Shown: piece after piece, positions 9,078 to 17,342 of the stretch | Numbering within the stretch: the first letter of the stretch is position 1 | Layout of the letters: every line of letters begins with the position of its first letter | Assembly (NCBI RefSeq): GCF_006175945.1 | Contig: NZ_VAJL01000001.1 | Location: 3,853,001-3,917,000 of the forward strand | From: Chryseobacterium mulctrae | GTDB lineage: Bacteria; Bacteroidota; Bacteroidia; Flavobacteriales; Weeksellaceae | DNA: 64,000 bases | Direction of reading: 5' to 3' | Made by a program: the position numbers and the translations under genes | Notes under the pieces: generated by a model | Database searches by the model: none | What the model saw: the letters and a program-made list of their open reading frames with translations, nothing else | Told to the model about the DNA's origin: nothing

Positions 9078-10412
9078 TTAGCTTAAAAACCAAATTTCAA
9101 ATCTACTTCCCTGATCCAATGCTTTATAATTGAGATAACCTTTATGTGCTTCCATAATACTTTTACTGAGTGTTAATCCAATTCCGGAACCCGCATTTCT
9201 TGTTGTAAAAAACGGAAGAAAAATCTTATCCTGAATTTCCTTTTGAATTCCGATTCCGCTATCTTCCACACTCAGAATAATACGTTTATTGATTGTTTTT
9301 ATTTCTGTTTTGATGATTCTTTCATTTGTATTAGAAACTGCAAAAATAGCATTGAGATAGAGATTAATTAAACAACGTTCGATCATTTTTTGATCTGCAA
9401 AAACCATCTGATTCTCTAATGAATTAACAATCTTGATATTATTCTTCTCAAATTCCGGCTTCAGGAAATTAAGCGCAGACTCTACAATATGAGTCAAGGA
9501 AATTGTTTTGAAAACAGGTTTTGGCAGTTCTGCAACCTGTCTGTAATCGTCTACGAAATTTAGCAATTGTTTTGATTTGTTATTGATAATCATCAGACTT
9601 TCTTGCATATCCTGTTGATCTTCTTTTTCAATGACATCCTGATTAGCAATATATTCCAGATTTTGAATCAAACTGTTTACAGGCGTTAAAGTATTAAGCA
9701 ATTCATGAGAAATCACTTTCATCAGATTATTCCAGGCTAATTTTTCCTTTTGCTCAATAATTTTCTGAACAGATTCTAAACTGATGATACAAAAACGGTT
9801 TTTTACATTTTCAACTTTCTTAGTTCTGAGAGAAAATGATTGTTTAGTATTTTCATTAATTGAAATATCAAAGAATTCCTGTGAATTTTCATATTGAGTT
9901 TGCTCAATAATCTTATAAAAATTCGGTGTTTTATTTTTGTAAAGATTCCAGTGATTGTATTTCGGAATTTCCAGAATTTCCAGAAAAATAGGATTCACAT
10001 AAAAAACTTCCCATTGATTATTTTTCTCAGAGAGAATCATCAATCCTATTTCTAGTTGATTCAATATTTCTTCATATAAAAGCTTATAAGAAGAATGAGA
10101 AAGATGTTCTTCTTTGCTTTGATAATAGAGTTTTACAGCATTTTCAACCAGACTGTTTTCGTCGGTTTCAGGAAATAATGAAAAATCTTTTTTCTGAATG
10201 GCTAAAAGCAATTTTTCTGTTTTTTGAATATAAGACAAGGCCGAAGTTTGCGCAAAAAAAATACAAACCAAACTTATTGCGGAAAACAGGAAGCAATTGA
10301 TCCACCTGTTTTGCGAATAAAAATCAAAAGCAAAAATTCCGCTGACAATTGCAAGCAGAATAAATAATAACCAAAAAAACTGTTGTTTTTTCATTGTTTT
10401 TTCAACGTTCAT
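9078..10412 (-). CDS. sensor histidine kinase, NtrB-like
   Basis: A 444-residue membrane kinase. Two adjacent N-terminal membrane segments (about residues 12-29 and 38-56) leave almost no periplasmic loop. A PAS-like region at about 115-215 is followed by the H box VISHELLNTLTP with H236 as phosphoacceptor. The ATPase domain has the N box (INLYLNAIF), DSGIGI, an F box (IFLPFFTT) and GSGIGL. A second possible start lies six codons downstream. The layout fits kinases that phosphorylate NtrC-type regulators, and such a gene lies next to it, transcribed first from the same strand. It probably senses a membrane or cytosolic cue and controls the divergent export operon. Confidence 0.92.
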   Translation of the reverse strand: MNVEKTMKKQQFFWLLFILLAIVSGIFAFDFYSQNRWINCFLFSAISLVCIFFAQTSALSYIQKTEKLLLAIQKKDFSLFPETDENSLVENAVKLYYQSKEEHLSHSSYKLLYEEILNQLEIGLMILSEKNNQWEVFYVNPIFLEILEIPKYNHWNLYKNKTPNFYKIIEQTQYENSQEFFDISINENTKQSFSLRTKKVENVKNRFCIISLESVQKIIEQKEKLAWNNLMKVISHELLNTLTPVNSLIQNLEYIANQDVIEKEDQQDMQESLMIINNKSKQLLNFVDDYRQVAELPKPVFKTISLTHIVESALNFLKPEFEKNNIKIVNSLENQMVFADQKMIERCLINLYLNAIFAVSNTNERIIKTEIKTINKRIILSVEDSGIGIQKEIQDKIFLPFFTTRNAGSGIGLTLSKSIMEAHKGYLNYKALDQGSRFEIWFLS

Positions 10413-10543
10413 TGATAGGATTTTATCCTATCCTTTATTAAATCATTCCTTCGGAACTCTCAAAATAACATTAGAGTGGTCACACTGATCGAAGTCAAAG
10501 TATTTCAATTCTATCAACCAAGAACGATTAACTAATAACCAAA

Positions 10544-11887
10544 TCACAACTCAAATTTTTCCATTCTTCTATATAATGCGGCTCTCGATAATCCTAAATC
10601 TTCTGCGGCAAGAGAGATATTTCCACGATGTTTTTTTAATGCTTTTTTAATCAGAATCCCTTCCATTTCTTCGATGTTGAGATTGATGATTGTTTTTTCC
10701 GATTCTTCATCTTGGGGCATCAATAATTTCAGGTTTTTCTCATTAGAAAGAATCACACTTCGCTCAATACAATGATCGAGTTCACGAATGTTTCCAGGCC
10801 AGGAATAGGTGGTCAATTCACTAATTAGAGATTCATTTAAAACTAAATCTGGTTTGTGATATTTCTGCTTATACTTATCTAAAAAATAATTGGCTAAAGT
10901 CGGAATGTCTTCCAATCGATCTCTCAGACTCGGAATTTGCAATTCAACAGTATTAATTCTGTAATACAAATCCTTCCTGAATCTGTTTTCTGAAACTGCT
11001 TTTTTAAGATTTTCGTTCGTTGCAAAAATAAATCTTACGTCCAGTAATCTCTCTTTACTTTCACCGATTCTTGACAATTTTCGGTTCTGAATTAAACTTA
11101 ATAATTTGGTTTGAAGATGAAGCGGAAGATTTCCAATCTCATCTAGAAAAACTGTTCCATTTTGAGCATTTTCAATCTTTCCGGAATAATCCTGATTGGC
11201 ATCCGTAAACGCTCCTTTTTTGTATCCAAACAATTCGGCTTCAAACAAACTTTCTGAAAGGCTTCCTAAATCGATGTGTACGAAAGGCTGATTTTTTCTT
11301 TCAGACAATTCGTGAATGTGTTCGGCTAAAACATATTTTCCGGTTCCGTTTTCTCCTAAAAGTAAAATGTTTGCATCAGTTGGTGCAACTCTCGTAATCT
11401 TATCCATCACTTCCTGCATTGCAAAAGACTTCGTTTCCAGCTGGTATTGATTGGTTTTGATGCTCACATTTTCCCATTGATTGAGCTTTTTATTTTTTCG
11501 GGAAATATCGACAGCGAGATTAACGGAAGCGAACAACTTTTCATTATTCCAGGGTTTTAAAATAAAATCAGAAGCACCGTTTTTCAAAGCTTCAACAGCC
11601 AATTCTACTTCACCATAAGCGGTCATGAGAATGATTGGAAGTTGCGGTTCTAAGGTTTTAATTTCCTGCATCCAATACAAACCGTCTTTTCCGCTTTCAA
11701 AACCTTTCCTGAAATTCATATCAAGAATAACTGCATCAACCTGTTGCTCAGTTAAAAACTTCAAAATATTTTTTGGCTGACTGAGACAGCTCACTTCCGT
11801 GAAAAATTTCTTCAGCCACACTTTTGCCGAAAACAAAATATCCTCGTCATCATCCACAATTAAAATATGAGCTTCTTTTTTTCGCAT
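10544..11887 (-). CDS. sigma-54-dependent response regulator, NtrC family
   Basis: A 447-residue activator in three parts. The receiver has acidic D12-D14, phosphoacceptor D56, T89 and K111. The AAA+ domain has Walker A GENGTGK (178-184), Walker B VFLDEIGN and the sigma-54 contact loop GAFTDA (225-230), a variant of GAFTGA that I recall as common in Bacteroidota. A Fis-type helix-turn-helix lies at the extreme C-terminus (SLAAEDLGLSRAALYRR). The gene lies 131 bp upstream of the kinase gene on the same strand. It is divergent from an operon preceded by a sigma-54 promoter and two dyads, which are its likely targets. Confidence 0.94.
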   Translation of the reverse strand: MRKKEAHILIVDDDEDILFSAKVWLKKFFTEVSCLSQPKNILKFLTEQQVDAVILDMNFRKGFESGKDGLYWMQEIKTLEPQLPIILMTAYGEVELAVEALKNGASDFILKPWNNEKLFASVNLAVDISRKNKKLNQWENVSIKTNQYQLETKSFAMQEVMDKITRVAPTDANILLLGENGTGKYVLAEHIHELSERKNQPFVHIDLGSLSESLFEAELFGYKKGAFTDANQDYSGKIENAQNGTVFLDEIGNLPLHLQTKLLSLIQNRKLSRIGESKERLLDVRFIFATNENLKKAVSENRFRKDLYYRINTVELQIPSLRDRLEDIPTLANYFLDKYKQKYHKPDLVLNESLISELTTYSWPGNIRELDHCIERSVILSNEKNLKLLMPQDEESEKTIINLNIEEMEGILIKKALKKHRGNISLAAEDLGLSRAALYRRMEKFEL

Positions 11888-11892
11888 TTCTT

Positions 11893-12000
11893 TTTATTTG
11901 GTTGTCGGTTGATAGTTTTTTAGTTAATAGTTATTTAGTTGCTAAAGATTTAGAATAGAATTCAAAAACAATCAACTAATCACTGACATCTATCAACTAA
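11893..12000. repeat. intergenic imperfect inverted repeat built of short reiterated words
   Basis: The left part reiterates GGTTGATAG and TTAGTTAATAG words. The right part carries the complement (AATCAACTAATCAC, CTATCAACTAA). The design resembles the elements at 17247-17329 and 19755-19835, with different words. It lies between the regulator start and the activator dyads. Confidence 0.5.
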
Positions 12001-12003
12001 ATT

Positions 12004-12040
12004 TGTCCGTTTTCGCACAAAAAGTGTCCGATAATGAACA
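12004..12040 (+). promoter_or_regulatory. two tandem dyads, probable enhancer sites for the NtrC-type regulator
   Basis: Site 1 (12004-12019) reads TGTCCGTTTTCGCACA, with arms matching at 5 of 6 positions around 4 nt. Site 2 (12025-12040) reads TGTCCGATAATGAACA with a weaker right arm. They are offset by 21 bp, two helical turns, so bound dimers would sit on one face. Their centres lie about 118 and 97 bp before the start predicted from the sigma-54 box, where enhancer-binding proteins normally bind. Confidence 0.65.
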
Positions 12041-12103
12041 GTTTTAAAATTAATTAAAATATATTTAATCACATTATCAAAGAGTTATAAGATTATAAAT
12101 CTC

Positions 12104-12118
12104 TGGCATCTGAATTGA
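12104..12118 (+). promoter_or_regulatory. sigma-54-type -24/-12 promoter of the export operon
   Basis: TGGCATCTGAATTGA matches the consensus TGGCAYR-N4-TTGC except at the last base (A for C). The GG (12105-12106) and the -12 G (12117) are separated by the required 10 bp. Transcription would start near 12129, before the ATG at 12153, which also rules out a TTG start at 12123. A sigma-54 activator gene lies directly divergent. Confidence 0.72.
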
Positions 12119-12152
12119 CTAATTGTCTGTAAGTAAAATAGTTATCTTAAAT

Positions 12153-13394
12153 ATGGATACGAAAATAGTAAAAAAGAAGTCTAAACTAAAATTAATATTA
12201 ATCATCACGGTTTCTGCTTTGGCGGTTTTGGTTTTTGGATGGTATTTTCTCAATCAGAAAAAAACATTTAATGTAAAGTTAGAAGATATTCAAACTGATG
12301 TGGTGACGAAAGGAAAATTCGAAGATATGTTGATGGTAACAGCACAAACGCAATCTCTTAACTCTTCTCTTATAAATGTTTTGGAAGGTGGTGCTGTGAA
12401 AGAAATCTTTGCAGAAGACGGACAAATGCTAACAAAAGGACAACCTATTGCGAGAGTTTACAATCCGAATACAGAATTTAATTATCTGAATCAGGAAACC
12501 GGGATTATGCAGCAAATTAGCCAAATGAGAAGCTCGCTTTTAGAACTGAAGAATCAGGAGTTTAATCAGGATAAAGAATTATTGCAGTCTCAGAATGATT
12601 ACAATACAGCTTTGCAGGCTTATAATCTTCAGAAAAGATTGTACGATGCAGAAATCGGAAAGAAAACCGATTATGATATGGCTTCCCAAAATCTTAATTA
12701 TCAAAAACAACGAAAACAAATTGTGGAAAAAGGGAGTACCAATGAAAAAACATCCAGAAACTCTCAGTTTGCAGCCATTAATAATTCGATTAACCAAATG
12801 GAAAAAAGTTTGGATATTTTGCGCTCTAATAAAAATAATTTCCTAATTATGGCGCCGGTTTCCGGAAGGTTGTCTTCATTTAATATTTCGCTTGGACAAA
12901 ATTTGACAACTGGTGAAAGCATCGGAAAAATAGATTTGATGGGTGGTTACAAACTGATTGCAAAAGTGGATGAATATTATATCAACAAACTTCAAGTCGG
13001 TATCAAAGGAAGTCTGGAAAGCAATACTAAACAGTATGAAGTAATTATCACAAAAATTCTTCCAGAAGTAAAAGACGGACAATTTTCTGTGGAAATAAAT
13101 TTTATTGATGCAAAAATTGAGAATTTAAAAATCGGGATGACTTTCGGAGTGAAGCTGAAACTTTCTGCCGATACACAAAGTATGATGATTCCGAAAGGGA
13201 ATTTTTATAAAGACACCAACGGAAAATGGATTTTCGTTCTGAAAAATAATAAAGCGGAAAAACGAGATATCAGTTTGGGAAGAGAAAACCCAATGTATTA
13301 CGAAGTTGTTTCAGGATTGAAAGCTGGAGAAACCGTTATTACTTCAGATTATTCTGAACTTAAGAAATACGAAATATTAGATATAAAAAAATAA
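12153..13394 (+). CDS. HlyD/MacA-family periplasmic adaptor
   Basis: A 413-residue membrane-fusion protein linking an inner-membrane ABC pump to TolC. An N-terminal anchor (about residues 11-30) is followed by a half-lipoyl motif (GGAVKEIFAEDGQMLTKGQP), a long coiled-coil hairpin with many Gln and Asn (about 110-230), the second lipoyl half (IMAPVSGRLSSFNISLGQNL) and beta-barrel domains. The ATG at 12153 is preferred because the sigma-54 start is predicted at about 12129. It is the first gene of a same-strand series ending in TolC at 21148 and would partner the ATPase at 16516 and permease at 17343. The substrate is unknown. Confidence 0.9.
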   Translation: MDTKIVKKKSKLKLILIITVSALAVLVFGWYFLNQKKTFNVKLEDIQTDVVTKGKFEDMLMVTAQTQSLNSSLINVLEGGAVKEIFAEDGQMLTKGQPIARVYNPNTEFNYLNQETGIMQQISQMRSSLLELKNQEFNQDKELLQSQNDYNTALQAYNLQKRLYDAEIGKKTDYDMASQNLNYQKQRKQIVEKGSTNEKTSRNSQFAAINNSINQMEKSLDILRSNKNNFLIMAPVSGRLSSFNISLGQNLTTGESIGKIDLMGGYKLIAKVDEYYINKLQVGIKGSLESNTKQYEVIITKILPEVKDGQFSVEINFIDAKIENLKIGMTFGVKLKLSADTQSMMIPKGNFYKDTNGKWIFVLKNNKAEKRDISLGRENPMYYEVVSGLKAGETVITSDYSELKKYEILDIKK

Positions 13395-13401
13395 AATAAG
13401 C

Positions 13402-14817
13402 ATGATTTGGATTAAAAAACTTTGGACATTAATTATTCTTTTAATTTCAATTTTAAACTTTTCACAAGAAAAATTAACTCCTAAAGCAGATGAAAGAGTA
13501 GAGATTGTAAGTATTGTTTTTCGATTGGCAGGAGCTAAAGAATATAGCAGTGATTACAATAAAAAATATGCAGCAGATATCAATACTTATTTTGATGCCT
13601 ATAAAAACTCAGGAATTGTTGAATTTATTAAAGAAAACAGAAACAAAAACAGTTTAGGAAATGATGCAGTAATGTCGATGGCACTTCATTTATCTTTTAA
13701 AAATGGAAAATTCAGCCAGATAAAAGAAAAAGTAAATTTATTGGATAAAAGATGGGAAAAAGTAGATAAGAAACAGTTTGTTTCTTTGTTGAATCAATTT
13801 TACAAAACTACAAATTTTCAGCAGTTTTTTAATAACCATTCAGCAGATTATAAAAAAGGAGAAAACGTATATCAAGCAACTATTTTGTCTGATTTTAATC
13901 AAGATTGGTATTCTAAATTTTATGGTAAAAAAGCCAGTGAAGATTACAACATTATTTTAGGTCACGGAAACGGTGGTGGAAATTATGGAATTAAAACTCA
14001 TCCCGAAAAACAAAAAGAAACTGTAAATGCAGTAGTTGGAATGTCATCTTTTGATAAGGATGGAAACGCAATATTTGATAAAAACGAGTTTCACCCTTTA
14101 CTGATTCATGAGTTCAACCATTCATTTATTAATTATATTTTAGAAATGGGCGATAACAAGTCCAAATTAGAAAATTCGGCCAAGATTATTTATGAATTAG
14201 TGAAAGAAGACATGGAATCTCAAGCTTACACCAATTGGGAAATCATGATTAATGAAAGTTTGGTAAGGGCTTCTGTCGTTCGTTATATGATAGATAATAA
14301 ATATTCGCAAAAAGAGATCAATGAAGAAATTTCCATTCAGGAAAAAAGAAAATTTTTATGGATAAAAGACTTAGTGGAATTGTTAGGGAAATATGATAAC
14401 AACAGGAAACAATATCCGACACTAGAAAGTTTTTATCCTGAGATTATTTCTTTCTATAATCAGTTAGCACCAAAATTTAAAACTTTTATGAATGATTATG
14501 AAAAAAATCAGCCTAAAGTACTGTCTATTTATCCAGATATCTGGAACAAAAATGATGTAGATCCTTCGATTAAAGAAATCATAGTCAATTTTGACAGAGA
14601 AATGGCAGAAGGATCTTCTATCAATTTGGGAAGTACAGGAAAAGAGCATTTTCCTTTGATAAAAAATGAAGGTTTTGTCAATAACCATAAAGGAATAAAA
14701 CTTTTGACAGATATGAAACCTAATACAGAATATGAGTTTGTACTGACAGATAATAAATTTAAGTCGAAAGAAGGTTATCCTCTAAAAGAAACTGTGATAA
14801 AATTTAAAACAAAATAA
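13402..14817 (+). CDS. DUF4932-like zinc metalloprotease-type protein with C-terminal Ig-like domain
   Basis: A 471-residue exported protein with an N-terminal hydrophobic signal (WIKKLWTLIILLISILNFS). The central domain carries HEFNH at residues 236-240, an HExxH zinc site, with a plausible third ligand E285 in NESLVRA, so it is probably an active zincin. The last ~100 residues resemble an SbsA-type Ig-like domain (SIYPDIW, INLGS, NTEYEFVLTD). It begins 7 bp after the adaptor gene, so the two should be co-translated. A protease inside an ABC export operon could process cargo or remodel the periplasm; that role is inference. The DUF4932 name is from recognition of the layout. Confidence 0.75.
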   Translation: MIWIKKLWTLIILLISILNFSQEKLTPKADERVEIVSIVFRLAGAKEYSSDYNKKYAADINTYFDAYKNSGIVEFIKENRNKNSLGNDAVMSMALHLSFKNGKFSQIKEKVNLLDKRWEKVDKKQFVSLLNQFYKTTNFQQFFNNHSADYKKGENVYQATILSDFNQDWYSKFYGKKASEDYNIILGHGNGGGNYGIKTHPEKQKETVNAVVGMSSFDKDGNAIFDKNEFHPLLIHEFNHSFINYILEMGDNKSKLENSAKIIYELVKEDMESQAYTNWEIMINESLVRASVVRYMIDNKYSQKEINEEISIQEKRKFLWIKDLVELLGKYDNNRKQYPTLESFYPEIISFYNQLAPKFKTFMNDYEKNQPKVLSIYPDIWNKNDVDPSIKEIIVNFDREMAEGSSINLGSTGKEHFPLIKNEGFVNNHKGIKLLTDMKPNTEYEFVLTDNKFKSKEGYPLKETVIKFKTK

Positions 14818-14846
14818 AAATTAATCTAAAAAAATAAAACATACCT

Positions 14847-15626
14847 ATGAAAACTTTAGCAATATTATTTCTTACCACTTTTGCAACACACTCTTTTCAG
14901 GCTTCTGCAAACTCCAATTTTTATATAGAAAATCAAAGTATCAAGTCTTCTCAAATCGAAACAAAAACCATCGCCTTAGAACATTTTGATGGCATTGCTT
15001 CTGATATGGTTTTTGATGTAGAAGTGGTAAAATCTAACGAAGAAAAAGTTGTGATTAAAAGCAATTATCTTCAATTCGTAGAAGTAAATGTGAAAAATAG
15101 TGTATTGAAAATCGCTTACAAAAGGGGCCAGTCGTTAGAAAACGTAGATACCAAAATTGTTGTTTATGCAAAAGATATTAAATCTGTGAGTTCAGGAATT
15201 GGCTCTATTGTAAAAATTAAGGGTGATTTTGATATTCAAAAATTTTCTACAGTGAGTGGAGGAAAAATTTATGGTGATTCTAATGCTAAAAAAGTAACGA
15301 TCAATACAGAATCCGGGAGCTTGGTTTCAGGAACTATCAATACAGAAAACCTTGTCTTGAATTCAAAATCCGCAAGCACAATAGATATTCAGGGGAAAAT
15401 TTCAAAAGCGATAATCAATTCAGAACATGCTTCTAAAATTATTGCAATCAAAGCTAATATTACCACAGCATTGGTAGACGCAAGATCGGCTTCTTCGGTA
15501 AGTGTAAGTGTGTCTAAAGAATTGACTGCATCTGCAAATTCATTAGCAAAAATCAGATACAAAAAACTGTCATTAATCAAATTTTCCGCAAGCAGAGAAT
15601 CTGGTGGAACGATTGATTCAATCTAA
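14847..15626 (+). CDS. GIN-domain (DUF2807-type) secreted protein
   Basis: A 259-residue exported protein. The signal peptide (MKTLAILFLTTFATHSFQASA) is followed by the right-handed beta-solenoid pattern of the putative autotransporter adhesin head GIN domain: repeated short strands with Ser/Ala/Gly turns (SSGIGSIVKIKG, TVSGGKIYGDSNAKKV, SKSASTIDIQGKI, ARSASSVSVS). Such proteins are abundant in Bacteroidota and mostly uncharacterised. The gene lies between the metalloprotease-like and retropepsin-like genes, 29 bp after the former. It could be surface-attached or the exported cargo; the sequence does not decide. Confidence 0.8.
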   Translation: MKTLAILFLTTFATHSFQASANSNFYIENQSIKSSQIETKTIALEHFDGIASDMVFDVEVVKSNEEKVVIKSNYLQFVEVNVKNSVLKIAYKRGQSLENVDTKIVVYAKDIKSVSSGIGSIVKIKGDFDIQKFSTVSGGKIYGDSNAKKVTINTESGSLVSGTINTENLVLNSKSASTIDIQGKISKAIINSEHASKIIAIKANITTALVDARSASSVSVSVSKELTASANSLAKIRYKKLSLIKFSASRESGGTIDSI

Positions 15627-15636
15627 TTTCAAAAAA

Positions 15637-16503
15637 ATGCAAAAACTATTATTAATCACAATCATTATCTGTCTTTCTACAGCTATAAAGGCACAAAGTT
15701 TTGATTTTAAATGGGAAAAAGATTCGCTTAATGGAAAGATGGTTGACAAAATAGCAATGAGTGTACCTTTTACTATTGAGAACAAAACTTATCGATTTCA
15801 GTTTGACTTAGGTGCTAATATGACGTTAGTTTATGATAAATGTTTCGAAAAAACTGAATTGATTAAGAATAAGAAAATAGATCAACCTATGGAAGCGGCA
15901 GGTCATAAAGTTTTTACCGTTGACAATCAGAATTTCAGTGTTGGAAAAATAAAAATAGAAAATTACAAACTTCACGGACTTTTGAATTTCGATCAGGAAG
16001 AAGCTTGTGGCGTTATAGGAGCAGATTTGTTTCAAAATAAATATTTAATTATTGACTTTCCAAACAAAAAAGCAATGGTAAGTGAGAAGTTGAAACCCTC
16101 TAAAAACATTGACTTTGTTGACATCAAAATCATTAATAATAAACCAATTATTCCTTTGAAGATTGATGGTAAAGTTTATCATTTTCAATACGATAATGGC
16201 GCAAGTATTTTTCCGATTGTTTCTTATAAAAAGAATTTCCAAAATTTAATTGATTCGTCTAAGATTATTGAAAACTTTAATATCAGGAATTTTAATAATC
16301 CATTAATCGTGAAAGCGATAGAAACAAATAAAGAAATTATCATCGGAAAATCATCTTTTAACACCAACGAATTCTGGTTTACGGATGAGGATTATTTTTC
16401 CCTCAAACAGCAAGGAATTGACGGAATCATCGGAAATGTATTCTTTTTAGATAAAACAATTGTAATTGATTTTAAAAATAAAAAATTCGGAATAATAATT
16501 TAA
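15637..16503 (+). CDS. retropepsin-like aspartic protease family protein
   Basis: A 288-residue exported protein. The start at 15637 (MQKLLLITIIICL) gives a proper signal peptide; an ATG at 15604 would overlap the previous gene. Two retropepsin-like halves are visible. The first has FQFDLGAN, the position of the catalytic DTG, and GVIGADLF. The second has FQYDNGAS and GIIGNVFF, and both end in an IIDF/VIDF strand plus KNKK turn. The motifs DLGA and DNGA differ from DTG/DSG at the second residue, so activity is uncertain. It sits 10 bp after the GIN gene and 12 bp before the ABC ATPase. With the HEFNH protein it makes two protease-like products in one export operon. Confidence 0.75.
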   Translation: MQKLLLITIIICLSTAIKAQSFDFKWEKDSLNGKMVDKIAMSVPFTIENKTYRFQFDLGANMTLVYDKCFEKTELIKNKKIDQPMEAAGHKVFTVDNQNFSVGKIKIENYKLHGLLNFDQEEACGVIGADLFQNKYLIIDFPNKKAMVSEKLKPSKNIDFVDIKIINNKPIIPLKIDGKVYHFQYDNGASIFPIVSYKKNFQNLIDSSKIIENFNIRNFNNPLIVKAIETNKEIIIGKSSFNTNEFWFTDEDYFSLKQQGIDGIIGNVFFLDKTIVIDFKNKKFGIII

Positions 16504-16515
16504 ACAACATAAAAA

Positions 16516-17238
16516 ATGATAAATATTCAAAACCTTTCAAAAGTATATAAAACCGAAGACGTACAAACCAATGCGCTTAATAATGTAAGTCTGCAAATCA
16601 AAGAAGGTGAATTTGTAGCCATAATGGGACCTTCAGGTTGTGGTAAATCTACTTTCCTTAATATCCTTGGGTTGTTAGATAGTGCTTCTTCCGGTTCTTA
16701 TCAGTTTGAATCTACTGAAACAATCGGAACTTCTGAAAAGAAAAAGTCAGAAATCAGGAAGAAAAACATAGGTTTTATTTTCCAAAATTTTAATCTGATT
16801 GATGAATTAACGGTTTATGAAAATATAGAATTGCCTTTAATTTATAATGGAGTTTCTTCTTCAGAAAGAAAAAAACGCGTGGAAGAAATTATGGAAAAAA
16901 TCAATATTGCGCACAGAGCAAAACATTATCCACAACAACTTTCCGGAGGTCAGCAACAAAGAGCTGCCGTTGCGAGAGCTTTGGTTACAAAACCAAAACT
17001 GATTCTTGCCGATGAACCAACAGGAAATCTCGACAGCTCTAACGGAAATGAAGTGATGAATCTTTTGGCAGAACTTCACAGAGAAGGCTCTACAATTGCG
17101 ATGGTAACGCACTCTTCTTACGACGCAGGTTATGCATCCAGAATCGTGAATATGAAAGACGGTGAGATTTTTTCTGAGGAACATTCTTCCCAAAGAAAAG
17201 ATGTTTTCGAAAAAGCAGATGCCAAAAACTTCGGGTAA
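16516..17238 (+). CDS. ABC transporter ATP-binding protein, MacB/LolD type
   Basis: A 240-residue ATPase of the type that pairs with FtsX-like permeases. Walker A is GPSGCGKST, the signature LSGGQQQRAAVARAL, Walker B LILADEPTGNLD and the switch region MVTHSSYDAGYASR. These ATPases do not move substrate through the membrane but drive mechanotransmission to the periplasmic adaptor and TolC. The permease follows at 17343 after a 104-bp spacer that holds an inverted-repeat element. The family call is very secure; the cargo is unknown. Confidence 0.94.
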   Translation: MINIQNLSKVYKTEDVQTNALNNVSLQIKEGEFVAIMGPSGCGKSTFLNILGLLDSASSGSYQFESTETIGTSEKKKSEIRKKNIGFIFQNFNLIDELTVYENIELPLIYNGVSSSERKKRVEEIMEKINIAHRAKHYPQQLSGGQQQRAAVARALVTKPKLILADEPTGNLDSSNGNEVMNLLAELHREGSTIAMVTHSSYDAGYASRIVNMKDGEIFSEEHSSQRKDVFEKADAKNFG

Positions 17239-17246
17239 TTATTAAA

Positions 17247-17329
17247 ATGATGGAAGATAGATGTTAGATGCTGGAAGTTTATATGCAGTGAAAAAAAACA
17301 TCCAGCCTCAATCACCCAGCTCCCAACCA
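17247..17329. repeat. intergenic inverted-repeat element (GGAAG/ATGATGG words)
   Basis: The left part reiterates TGGAAGATAGATG and TAGATGCTGGAAG; the right part has the complementary style (ATCCAGCC, CCCAGCTCCC). The word set recurs at 19755-19835. It fills nearly all the space between the ATPase and permease genes. It could form a long imperfect hairpin in the operon mRNA. Confidence 0.6.
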
Positions 17330-17342
17330 AAAAACTAAAATT

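Noticed and set aside
12123..12152. A TTG start for the HlyD adaptor
   Set aside because: It lies before the predicted transcription start of the sigma-54 promoter; the ATG at 12153 is better.
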